This document shows, in pieces, positions 41,219-49,900 of a stretch of 64,000 nucleotides of DNA (the first letter of the stretch is position 1; each line of letters begins with the position of its first letter). The translations under genes were made by a program, and so were the position numbers. The notes below the pieces were generated by a model. It searched no databases, had not been told where the DNA came from, and worked only from the letters and a program-made list of their open reading frames with translations. Source of the DNA: Lysobacter sp. Root76 (lineage in GTDB: Bacteria > Pseudomonadota > Gammaproteobacteria > Xanthomonadales > Xanthomonadaceae); NCBI RefSeq assembly GCF_001428685.1, contig NZ_LMIK01000004.1, positions 252,233 through 316,232 of the forward strand, written 5' to 3'.

Positions 41219-43318
41219 TCACATCAAGGGCATGGAGCCGTTGAGGCCGCCGGTCAGCGATTCGATCGCCTCGCGTGCGAACGCGGGCATCTCGATCGGC
41301 TTGCTGGTGATGACCGGCGACTCGGTCGACTGCGAATAGTGCTCGACGCTCTCGTCCTGCACGCCGCCCACCGCCAGCCACTGCTCGCAGGCCTGCAGCA
41401 GATCCCAGTCGTTGGGATCGACCGTCGGCTGGTCGCTGCCGCGCAGTTGCGGATTGGTCAGCGCCGCCAGAGAGATCACCTCGCCGAAGCGGCCGCTCAG
41501 GCGCTGGTGGTTGTTGGCCAGCCAGCGGATGATCACCGCGCCGGCGCGGGCCTGGGTGCGATAACGATGGGTGTTGCGGGTGCCGCCCAGGTAGTTGGCG
41601 TTGACCTGGTCGATCACCTGCCACATGTCGCGCGCACCGAAGGCGCCGCGGATTTCCGGATCGCTGAGCTGGTCGCGGAATTCCAGGATCATCTGCTGCA
41701 GTTCGGTCGCGGCGAAATAGGCGATGCCGTAGCCGTTCAGCGACAGATTGGCGCCGAGATCGCGTCCGGCCTTGCGCACCTGCTCCTGCGACACGGCCAC
41801 CGGGATGTTGCTGCGCAGGAGCCGGTCGACGCTGAGCTGGCGGCCGAACGAAGACACCGCCGAGACGAAGCGCAGCCACAGCTCGTTGAAGTCGCGGTTG
41901 GGCTGGTTGGCGTTGGGATCGCCGCCCGGGGCGCCGAACACGCGCATGTACAGGTCGCGACGCTCGCCTTCGGTGATGCGCTCGCCGGCCTTCTTGTAGT
42001 AGTTGAACAGGTAGTCGCCGGCCTTGCCGCGGCCCAGTGGCAGCAGCCCGGCGCGGAACAGCTCGACGATCCGCTCGATCACCTGGGGCATGCGCATCTC
42101 TTCCAGCATGTAGGCGAAGTAGATCGCCTGCACCGCATGCAAGTTCTCGCGAATGATCTCGACGTCGGTGGCTTCCTCCAGGTCCGGCAGCATGATTTCC
42201 ATGGCCGATGGAGGCGCGCCGGAGACCACGCCGGTCTGCATGTCGTAGACGTTCTGGATGCGGCTGGCCAGCCACGCATCGTTCGCGCTGACGCCGTCAG
42301 TGGCCAGGCGCCGCACCACCGCGGCGACGTTGCGGCCGCTGAGCGCGCACACGGTTTCGTTGGCGGCGGGCACGAAGGCGTTGCCGGTATCGCGCATGTC
42401 CTCGGCGACGGCGGTGTCCGTGGCCTCCTCCTGCGCCTCTTCGGCGGCGCTGCGCGCGGCGATGGCGACCTCGGCGGCACGGCGCGCCTGCGCGGTCGCG
42501 GCCTCGGCGGCCTTGGTGGCGCTGGCCACGGCGCGGCGCGCCGCAGCCAGCTCGGCCTTGCTCGGCTTCTCGTCGCTCAGCGCCTCCAGTTCGGCCTGCT
42601 TCTCCTTGACGGTCCTGGCGGCCGCACGTGCGCTCTCGCGCGCGCTCGCGGCGGCCTGGTCGGCCTCGCGCGAGCGGGCCAACGCGGCCTGCGCCGCGGC
42701 GATCGCGTTGCGCTTTGCGGCGGAACCGTCGAGCGCGTCGCAACGCGTACGCGGGTCCTCGTTGGGGTCGATGCAGCCGACGATGTCCGGATCGATCAGG
42801 CCCGAGTCGATCTGCGACTTGAGCACCACCGAATAGCGCTGCCCGAGCTGGGCGTAGGCCGCGTCGAACAGATTGCGGTTCTTGCGGTACTCGCCCTGCG
42901 CGGTGCTGATCCGCTGAACGAAGTCCGGACGCGCCGCATCGGTGTAGCCGTCGACCTGAAGCAGGCCGCAGATCGAGGCGATCTCGCGCTCGTACTTGTC
43001 CAGCGGCTCGATCAGGCTGCCGGTCATGCGCTGCGAGCCGAGCAGGCCGTACTTGTGCACGAATTTCTTCTTGCGCTCCAAGTCGTCCCAGGCTTCCTGT
43101 TGATGGGTCGCCGCGACCAGCCGGTAGAACGGGTCGATGACCACGTCGCTGCCCAGCTGCTTCTTGATCCGCTCCAGCTCGTCGAGCTGGCGGCTGCTCA
43201 GTCCGCCGCTGGTGTCGGCGGTCTTCTGGATGGTCTCCAGCACTTGCTGGCGGGCACGCAGCTCCTGGCGCTTCTTCAGCTCGCGCTCGCCCAGGTCAAC
43301 CAGCAGGATACGTTTCAT
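41219..43318 (-). CDS. Unknown 699-residue protein with Ala-rich coiled coil
   Basis: Three parts: an N-terminal charged region (LGERELKKRQELRARQQVLE to WDDLERKKKFVHKYG), an Ala/Arg/Glu coiled coil at about residues 205-320 (SREADQAAASARESARAAAR), and a C-terminal helical domain (about 380-660) homologous to the 296-residue protein at 36464-37354. The start overlaps the upstream 55-residue gene by 4 bases (ATGA). No signal peptide. The rod plus globular domain suggests a structural or scaffold protein. Confidence 0.78.
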   Translation of the reverse strand: MKRILLVDLGERELKKRQELRARQQVLETIQKTADTSGGLSSRQLDELERIKKQLGSDVVIDPFYRLVAATHQQEAWDDLERKKKFVHKYGLLGSQRMTGSLIEPLDKYEREIASICGLLQVDGYTDAARPDFVQRISTAQGEYRKNRNLFDAAYAQLGQRYSVVLKSQIDSGLIDPDIVGCIDPNEDPRTRCDALDGSAAKRNAIAAAQAALARSREADQAAASARESARAAARTVKEKQAELEALSDEKPSKAELAAARRAVASATKAAEAATAQARRAAEVAIAARSAAEEAQEEATDTAVAEDMRDTGNAFVPAANETVCALSGRNVAAVVRRLATDGVSANDAWLASRIQNVYDMQTGVVSGAPPSAMEIMLPDLEEATDVEIIRENLHAVQAIYFAYMLEEMRMPQVIERIVELFRAGLLPLGRGKAGDYLFNYYKKAGERITEGERRDLYMRVFGAPGGDPNANQPNRDFNELWLRFVSAVSSFGRQLSVDRLLRSNIPVAVSQEQVRKAGRDLGANLSLNGYGIAYFAATELQQMILEFRDQLSDPEIRGAFGARDMWQVIDQVNANYLGGTRNTHRYRTQARAGAVIIRWLANNHQRLSGRFGEVISLAALTNPQLRGSDQPTVDPNDWDLLQACEQWLAVGGVQDESVEHYSQSTESPVITSKPIEMPAFAREAIESLTGGLNGSMPLM

Positions 43319-43482
43319 GACGGTTCTCTCGCGTTGGTAACAAAATGGGTGGAGCCGGAATGGCTGGAGCCGGATTGGACGGAGTCGAGTCGGCTGGGAT
43401 GGGCGCGGCGCACGGCGTTACGCTGGTCCGCCGCGGCGCCCGCGTGCTTGCGGGACTTGCTGTTGTGTCGTTTGCTCGCCAT
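43315..43482 (-). CDS. Small basic protein, 55 aa, coupled to the 699-residue protein
   Basis: MASKRHNSKSRKHAGAAADQ then RNAVRRAHPSRLD and a Ser/His-rich end. GAGGAGAG lies a few bases before the ATG and the stop overlaps the next start as ATGA, good evidence that the frame is translated. The Lys/Arg-rich start could bind nucleic acid or a partner. No family is recognised. Confidence 0.6.
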   Translation of the reverse strand: MASKRHNSKSRKHAGAAADQRNAVRRAHPSRLDSVQSGSSHSGSTHFVTNAREPS

Positions 43483-43528
43483 GGGGCTCTCCTCGGCAGC
43501 GTTGCGTGGTGCGTGTGTGATGAGTGGG

Positions 43529-44953
43529 TCAGGCCGCGGCCAGCGCGGGTGGAACATCGGTGGACTCGTCGCCTTCCTCGCGGATCGCGCGGTCGATGCG
43601 CGCGTCCAGGGCCTGCAGCGCGGCCAGCGCGTCGACGACGCCATGACCGCAGCCTTCGACGCCGGCGCTGGCGAACGGGCGCGCGCTCTCGATCAGCACT
43701 TCGCGGGTTTCGGCGCTGTCCAGCGGCCAGGCCCGGCGCTGCGAGCGCGAAGCGAGCAGGCCGCAGATCGCGGCGACGAACGGCGAGGCGAAACTGGTGC
43801 CGCTGGCGGTCTGGTATCCCTCCAGGCCGCAGGTGAGGATGTCGCGGCCCGGCGCGCAGACCGCGACGTGCTCGCCGCGGGTGCTGAAGCTGGACGGACG
43901 GCGCTGGCTGTCGATCGCGCCGACCGCGATCACGCCTTCGTGGGCCGCCGGGTAGTACTTCTCGGTGAGGCCGGAATTGCCGCTGGCCGCGACCAGGATC
44001 ACGCCGCGCGCCAGGGCGTAGCGCACGATCTCTTCGTGCGGCTTCGGCGCGTCGGCGCCCAGCGCCGACTCGGGCGTGCCGAAGCTCATGTTGATCACTT
44101 TCACGCCCAGGTCGATCAGGCGCTTCATGCCCGCGTCGATATTGTCCAGCGCGCCGACGCCGAAACGGCGCTCGTCCGCGCCCACCGCCGCGCCGAGCAC
44201 GCGCACCGGGGTCAGGCCGCAAGCGCCGGCGCCGCCGGGCGGAATATCGTGGCCGCGCGCGACCAGGATCCCGGCGCAACCGGTACCGTGGCCGACTTCG
44301 TCCTGCGGACGCTCGCCGCGACGGCGGTAGTCGCCGACCAGGGTCAGTCCTCCGACCGCGGCCGGATCCAGATCGACGCTGTCGAAGCCGGCGCGCAGCC
44401 GCGACGAGAGTTCCGCGTGCTGGATCGCGACGCCGGTATCGGCCAGGCCGATCACGGTGGCCGGATCGCCGGGTTCGTAGGCCAGCGCCTGCGGCAGCCG
44501 GATCAGTTCGCGCGCCCAGGCGCGGCGCGTGTCGGCTGCGCCGCCTTCGCCGGGCGCGTCGAAGGGCGCGCGGCATAGATGATCGGCGCCGATGCGCTCG
44601 ACCGTGGGCAGTTCCGCCAGCGCCTGCAGCAGCGCCGCGGCACCGGCGGGGTCGCGCAGTTCGATGCGCAGCACGCGCGCGACGCCGCTGATCTGTTCGA
44701 CATCGTCGAAGCGACGCGCGCCCGCGACCGCGCGTTCGCTGCGCGGCGTGCGTGCGCTGTGCAGGCGCGCGACCCGGAACGCGCCGGCGTGATGGCGCAG
44801 CAGGCGGTCGATCGCGCCGCCGTCGATGTGCTCGGCGATCGGAGTGCCGTACTGGGTGCAGGCGCGCAGGCCGGGCACGTGCTCGGGCACTTCGCCCAGG
44901 CGCAGGGTCACCAGCAGCCGGCCGGGAACCCGCGGCGACCAGGCGGCGTTCAT
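43529..44953 (-). CDS. Subtilisin-like S8 serine protease without signal peptide
   Basis: A 474-residue protease. The catalytic triad is Asp172 (VIGLADTGVAIQHAEL), His222 (DEVGHGTGCAGI) and Ser387 (ASGTSFASPFVAAI), with the oxyanion Asn in VAASGNSG near 322. The first 150 residues (LLVTLRLGEVPEHVPG to PTVERIGADHLC) form a domain that may be an inhibitory prodomain. There is no signal peptide. Start ATG 44953 overlaps the previous stop (ATGA); longer frames only add Arg-rich antisense sequence. Lack of export suggests action inside cells or delivery by another route. Confidence 0.9.
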   Translation of the reverse strand: MNAAWSPRVPGRLLVTLRLGEVPEHVPGLRACTQYGTPIAEHIDGGAIDRLLRHHAGAFRVARLHSARTPRSERAVAGARRFDDVEQISGVARVLRIELRDPAGAAALLQALAELPTVERIGADHLCRAPFDAPGEGGAADTRRAWARELIRLPQALAYEPGDPATVIGLADTGVAIQHAELSSRLRAGFDSVDLDPAAVGGLTLVGDYRRRGERPQDEVGHGTGCAGILVARGHDIPPGGAGACGLTPVRVLGAAVGADERRFGVGALDNIDAGMKRLIDLGVKVINMSFGTPESALGADAPKPHEEIVRYALARGVILVAASGNSGLTEKYYPAAHEGVIAVGAIDSQRRPSSFSTRGEHVAVCAPGRDILTCGLEGYQTASGTSFASPFVAAICGLLASRSQRRAWPLDSAETREVLIESARPFASAGVEGCGHGVVDALAALQALDARIDRAIREEGDESTDVPPALAAA

Positions 44954-45747
44954 GGCCGGCCTCCGTTCGCGTCTTCGCTCCAGCGACCGAGATGGCCTTC
45001 GGTCAGCCGCACGTGCGCGACTTCGCCGCCGCCGAAATCGAGTTCGGCATCGCAACCGAGCTGGCTGGCCAGCGGCGCCAGCACCAGGCGGCCGTCGTCG
45101 CTCTCGACCACCGGCACCGCCTCGCCCGCGGCGCGCACCAGCGGCAGGCGCCCGGCGCGCAGGGCCGGCGCGCTCAGGTGCACGCGCTGGGTGGCGCGCG
45201 CATCGTGCTCGTCGCCGCGCTCGACCCGGGTCACGCGCGGCGCGGCGGCGCTCATCAGCGCCTGCTGCAGCCGGTTGACCGGCATCCGCGACAGGCGCGA
45301 GATCACGTCGGTTCCGGCGCTTTGCTTGAGTTCGTTGAGCTGGGTGATGGTGCGCACGCCGATGCGCTCGAGCCGGCGCTGGTCGTCTTCGCTGATCGAA
45401 TCGCCGAGCGCCTCGCGCAGATTGAACTTCGGGTCCTCGGCTTTGAAGTCGATCGCGTTCTCTTCGATCATCGGTTTGGTGATCGTGGTCAGGGCGAGCT
45501 TGATCGTGCTGGCTTCGGATTCGCCGGGGCCGGCCGGGCGCAGGTAGACGTCGTCGTCGATCATCTGCACGAAGGCGCGCAGGTCCATCGACACTTCCTT
45601 GACCGCGAAGGTCAGCGGCATCTTGCCGACGCGGGCCTTGATCGCCATCGCCGCCTGGGCCTTGTCCAACTGCTCGGTCAGGGCCTGGATGAACAGGTCG
45701 AAGGGCACGCCGCTGTCGCGCAGCAGGGCCGGCATCTGCGCGCTCAT
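44950..45747 (-). CDS. Unknown 265-residue protein of the protease operon
   Basis: The N-terminal 80 residues, FDLFIQALTEQLDKAQAAMA then LTFAVKEVSMDLRAFVQM and TIKLALTTITKPMIEENA, have the look of trypsin-co-occurring (trypco) small domains described from conflict systems, a resemblance I cannot verify. A middle helical part DDQRRLERIGVRTITQLNEL then RLSRMPVNRLQQALMSAA resembles a helix-hairpin-helix. The C-terminal third is beta-rich (VPVVESDDGRLVLAPLAS). Both ends overlap neighbours by 4 bases, showing tight translational coupling with the 83-residue gene and the subtilisin. Confidence 0.75.
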   Translation of the reverse strand: MSAQMPALLRDSGVPFDLFIQALTEQLDKAQAAMAIKARVGKMPLTFAVKEVSMDLRAFVQMIDDDVYLRPAGPGESEASTIKLALTTITKPMIEENAIDFKAEDPKFNLREALGDSISEDDQRRLERIGVRTITQLNELKQSAGTDVISRLSRMPVNRLQQALMSAAAPRVTRVERGDEHDARATQRVHLSAPALRAGRLPLVRAAGEAVPVVESDDGRLVLAPLASQLGCDAELDFGGGEVAHVRLTEGHLGRWSEDANGGRP

Positions 45748-45995
45748 GGCTGGCCTCCGCCGCAACTCCAGCTCACGGTCAGGCGCGACGGCATCGCGTT
45801 CCAGGCGTTGACCTCGCGGCTGCGCGGCAGGTCGGCCAGCAGCACGCAGCCGCCGTCGCGCAGGATCGGCCGCAGTTCCAGCGGCAGCGTCATCTCGACG
45901 TTGGCCAGCTGCACCTGCACCGGCAGACCGCGCGCTTCTGTCGCGATCAGGCCGTCATGCAGTTCGTCCAGCAGTTGCGAGAGCTCGCGCAGCAT
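45744..45995 (-). CDS. Small coupled protein, 83 aa
   Basis: LRELSQLLDELHDGLIATEA then LPVQVQLANVEMTLPLELRP and GCVLLADLPRSREVNAW. A helix followed by beta strands, similar in outline to the first part of the 265-residue protein, so possibly a related small domain. The start shares one base with the stop of paralogue D (TGATG) and its stop lies in the next ATGA. No signal peptide. Probably a regulator, chaperone or adaptor of the neighbouring proteases; unproven. Confidence 0.7.
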   Translation of the reverse strand: MLRELSQLLDELHDGLIATEARGLPVQVQLANVEMTLPLELRPILRDGGCVLLADLPRSREVNAWNAMPSRLTVSWSCGGGQP

Positions 45996-46972
45996 CACAC
46001 GCCTCCCTCCGGTGCCGTTGTCGGTGCCGGCGTGGCAGCGGGTGCCGCAGCCGGCACGGCCGCACGCATCGCCGGCGAGTGCCGCTGCACCAAGGCGATC
46101 TTGGCCGCATCGGCCAATCGTTCCAGCGGCAGGGTTTCGCTGACGAAATTGAGCTTGACCTCGCCGAACAGATCGGCGCGGACGTTGGATTCGTTCTGGG
46201 CGTTGACCGCGACCGTCGACACCATGGTCGAGCTCTGGCCGCTGTAGCTCATCGCGCCGCGCTCGCCCCAGTTGTTGACCGACTGCGGGTCGGCGCCGAC
46301 CGCGTAGCCGACCTTGGCCGCATCCTGGGCCGCGGCACGGAACATCACCTTGCTGGTGATGCTGCCGTCGCGCACCACGACCCGGCTCATGCCGAGCATG
46401 ACCATGGTCGCGAGCAGTTGCTGGCGCTCGCCGCCGACCTTGAGCCGGACCTGCGGAAGCACGCGCTGCTCCAGCACTTCGGTGCTCAGTTCCTCGCCGT
46501 CGACGCCGTACTCGCTCAGCCACGCCGGCATCAGGCCCTCGGCGCGCGGCGCCAGCTGCGGCTCGCTGCGTTCGCCGCCGTCGGGCAGCAGCAGCTGCAC
46601 TTCGCCGGGATAGCGGGTGGCGAGCCAGTCGCGCGCCTGATTGGGGCTGACGTTCTCTTCGGTGAACTGATCCAAGGTCTTGGCCACCGCCGCGACCAGG
46701 CTGGAGTAGCTCTCCATCTGCCGGATCGAGGCATCGACGATGGCGTCGAAAGTGCCGTGCACGAGCTGGGCCACGAAGCCCGGGAAGTCGATCTCGTTGA
46801 CCATCGCACCGGCGCGGCGGGCGATGGTCTCGGTGGCCTGCGGCTTGGGCGCAGCCGCTGGCGTCGCAACTGCGCCGCCTGCGGCCGGCGCATCGGCCAG
46901 CGCGCGCGCGGGCGACGGCGCCCCGTTCCTGGGCGGAAAGATCCTGCCGCGAGTGCCGTTGTGCTCGGACAC
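45995..46972 (-). CDS. Unknown core-family paralogue D, shortest copy
   Basis: A 325-residue paralogue: IDFPGFVAQLVHGTFDAIVD, ASIRQMESYSSLVAAVAKTL then DQFTEENVSPNQARDWLATR, ATMVMLGMSRVVVRDGSITS with KVMFRAAAQDA, and EVKLNFVSETLPLERLADAA. It lacks the N-terminal SPxF helix pair of copies A-C and starts with GTRGRIFPPRNG, a short IFPP motif also in copy C (SAIFPPTARP). It lies directly between the giant multi-peptidase gene and the 83-residue gene. Confidence 0.8.
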   Translation of the reverse strand: MSEHNGTRGRIFPPRNGAPSPARALADAPAAGGAVATPAAAPKPQATETIARRAGAMVNEIDFPGFVAQLVHGTFDAIVDASIRQMESYSSLVAAVAKTLDQFTEENVSPNQARDWLATRYPGEVQLLLPDGGERSEPQLAPRAEGLMPAWLSEYGVDGEELSTEVLEQRVLPQVRLKVGGERQQLLATMVMLGMSRVVVRDGSITSKVMFRAAAQDAAKVGYAVGADPQSVNNWGERGAMSYSGQSSTMVSTVAVNAQNESNVRADLFGEVKLNFVSETLPLERLADAAKIALVQRHSPAMRAAVPAAAPAATPAPTTAPEGGV

Positions 46973-46982
46973 GGTGCGATCC

Positions 46983-49900
46983 TCAGGCCGTCGTCACCCA
47001 GCGGTTCTCGCGCTCGTAGCGGCCGTCGCCGAGCAGGCGCAATTCGATCCGCGCCGCCGGACTGCCCTGTGCGAGCCCACTGAACCGGTAATCGATGCTC
47101 AGCTTCAGCGCCGCGACGCTGCCGACATCGGCGGCGTCCTCGATGCGCGCGGTCGCTTCCACGCCGTAGGCCAGATTGGCCGGCAGGCCGGCGACGACGC
47201 GGACGTCGCCGACCGAACCCTGCGAGGCGCGGAAATCGACCGTGATCGGCAGCGGCGAGGACTGGCCTTCGATCGCCGGCCATTCGCCGAGCTCGATGCG
47301 CACCTCCAAGGCCGCGGCCGAACTCACGCTCGGCGAAAACAGCGCCGGCGACTTCAGGCCTTCGAGCTGGTCCAGGGCCCAGCGGCAGGCGCCGGCGCTG
47401 CCGCGCAGCACGTTCATGCGCGTGCCGGCGACGCGGCTGGGCTCGATCGGCTCGCGGGTTTCGCCCGACGCGCTGGCATCGCTGCCGCTGTCCAGCGCCC
47501 GCACCGGCGACGGCGGACGCGCCAGCCGCAGACCGCCGCCGTAGCCCAGCGATTGCGCGCTGGGGCTCGGCGCTTCGGGCGGCAGGTACAGCACGCGCCA
47601 GTTGCCGTAGTCGGGTTCGGCCATGTTGCCGAAGTCGGCGGCGAAGTCGGCGAACGGCAGCCAGTCTTCGTAGCCGTTGTTGGCCGGATGGAAGTCGATC
47701 GGATCGGCGTCGAAAGCGACGCGGGTGTCCCAGGGATTGAGCACCTTGACCTGCACCGAGGCCGGATCCTCGAGGTTGCCGCGGATGCCGGCGATCACCA
47801 CCGCATGCGGCGCGCCCACGATCACCACCCACAAGGCGCCGCAGTCGCGCAGCCACTGCGCCCATTGGCTGGGCGTGTTGTAGACGCTGGCGTTGGACGG
47901 ATGCGGGATCACGACGAAGCCGTAGCGGTCGCGCACGGCATTGAGCAGATCCCAGCCGTAGGAACTGGCGAGCGAGCCGCCGACCTGGTTGGCCAGGGTC
48001 TCGGGCGTGTACGAAGCGTTGCGTCGCCACGACAGCAGCATCGCCATCGACGCGGCCCAGCAGGCGTCCTTGTTCGGCTGCGGAACCAGCACCACCGGAT
48101 AGTCGGCGCCGCCGCCGGACAGCGCGCGCACCGGACGCCCGCCGCCGAGCGCGAACGTGGTCGCGCGGCCTTCGATCCAGTCGATCTTGGTCGGGGTGAT
48201 GAAACAGCCTCGGTTGAGTCCCTGCGCCGCCGGCTGGCCGGTGACGTGGACCGCGCAGACCTGGGCCTTGAGCTGGCCGCTGCTGCGATCCAGATGGTAG
48301 ACCGGCGAACCGCTGGCGCCATGCAGGGTCAGGATCGGGTACTCGATCACCTCGCCGTTGCTTTGCGAAGCCGCATAGCCGCCGTGCAGGTGCTGCTTGT
48401 CGCCGTCGATCGCCGCGGTGAGCTCGGGCACCGCGTCGGACGCGCCGGAGTAACCGCAGACCACGATCGGCAGGCGATCGGACGGGGTCGCGTTGAGGAA
48501 TTCGAAGTACTGCCCGTTGGGCGCGGCGATCGGCACGTTCTCGATCACCGCCAGATCGTTCTCCCAGTTGCCCGTGCCGGTGTAGCGCGGCGCGATCCGC
48601 CACGACGAACTGGGCAGGGTGCATTCGCCGAACGGCTTGACCCCGGCACCGTTCTGGCCCGGCACCACGGTCACGTTGACCTTGTTGTGCAGGTTGTGGG
48701 CGCAGGTGAGGATGCGGTTGGGGCCGATGTAGAAGCCGGTACCGCCCCAGCCGTTGCCTGCGCTGTCTGTCATCAGCAACTGGCAGATCGCCGAATGCGG
48801 GAACGCGCGGGTGTCTTCGACGCCGACGAACCATTCCTCGCGCGCCAAGCTGAAGGCGTCGTCCTGGCAGGTCAGCGCGCTCATCGGGTTGGAGGGGTCG
48901 TAGTACGGGGTGATGATTTCCTGCGCGGTCGCGTAGGCGCGACCGGGCAGGGCGAGCGCGGTCGCGCGCCCACGCCCGCGCAAGCCCTGCGTGGTCGGCG
49001 CAGGCGCGGCGGCCGCGGCCGCGGCGCGCACGCAGTCCATGTAGTGGTCCCAGTTCCACAGTCGGCTCGGGCAATCGTGGTTGTCGCGCGGCGACGCTTC
49101 CTGGTGGCCGACGATGTGCTCGCGATCGATCGGCAGGCCGTATTGCGCGCACAGCCAGGCGACCAGCGCCGACGACGCCTGGTACTGCTCTTCGGTCGGG
49201 TCCAGGCCGCGCTTGTTGGCGACGTGCTCGATGCCGATGCCGTGGGTGTTGGCGCTGCTGGCATGCCAGGCCACGTCGTTGTTGCGCACCATCTGCACGA
49301 CTTCGCCGTCGCGGCCGATCACGTAGTGGGCGCTGACAGTGATGTGCTCGTTGCGCGAGTTGCGCTGGTCGGGGTTCTGGAACCAGCCGATGGTGCCGCT
49401 GATGCGCGAGCCGCCGTCGGTGATGTGGATGACGATGCGGTCGACCGTGCGCTGGGTGCGCATGCTGCGGTAGTTGCCGGTGTAGGCAGGGGCGAAACGG
49501 CTGGCGCCCGGGTACTCGGCGGTCGGCGCGTCGAACGCGCGCGCCTGCCGGTACGACTGCTCGGCGGCCACGGTCTCGTCCGGGATCGCCTCGCTGATGC
49601 CCTTGTTGTCCTGCTCGTCGTCTTCCAGCGCGAATGCGCGGGTCTGCCCGCGCCTGCTGCCGGGCATGCCCAGGGCGAAGGTGGTGGCGCGGCCTTCGAT
49701 CCAGTCGATCTTGCTGGGGGTGATGAAGCAGCCGCGATTGAGCCCCTGCGCGGCCGGTTCGCCGCTGACATGGACCGCGCAGATCAGCGCCTTGAGCCCG
49801 CCGCCGCGGTCGGACAGTGTGTAGACCGGCGAACCGCTGGCGCCCATCAGCGACAGGATCGGATAGTCGATGGTCTCGGGATTGGGCTGCTCGCGCACGT

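Noticed and set aside
41177-44578. A long plus-strand open frame of about 1130 codons
   Set aside because: It is antisense to the 699-residue gene, the 55-residue gene and the subtilisin, which have real motifs and stop/start coupling.
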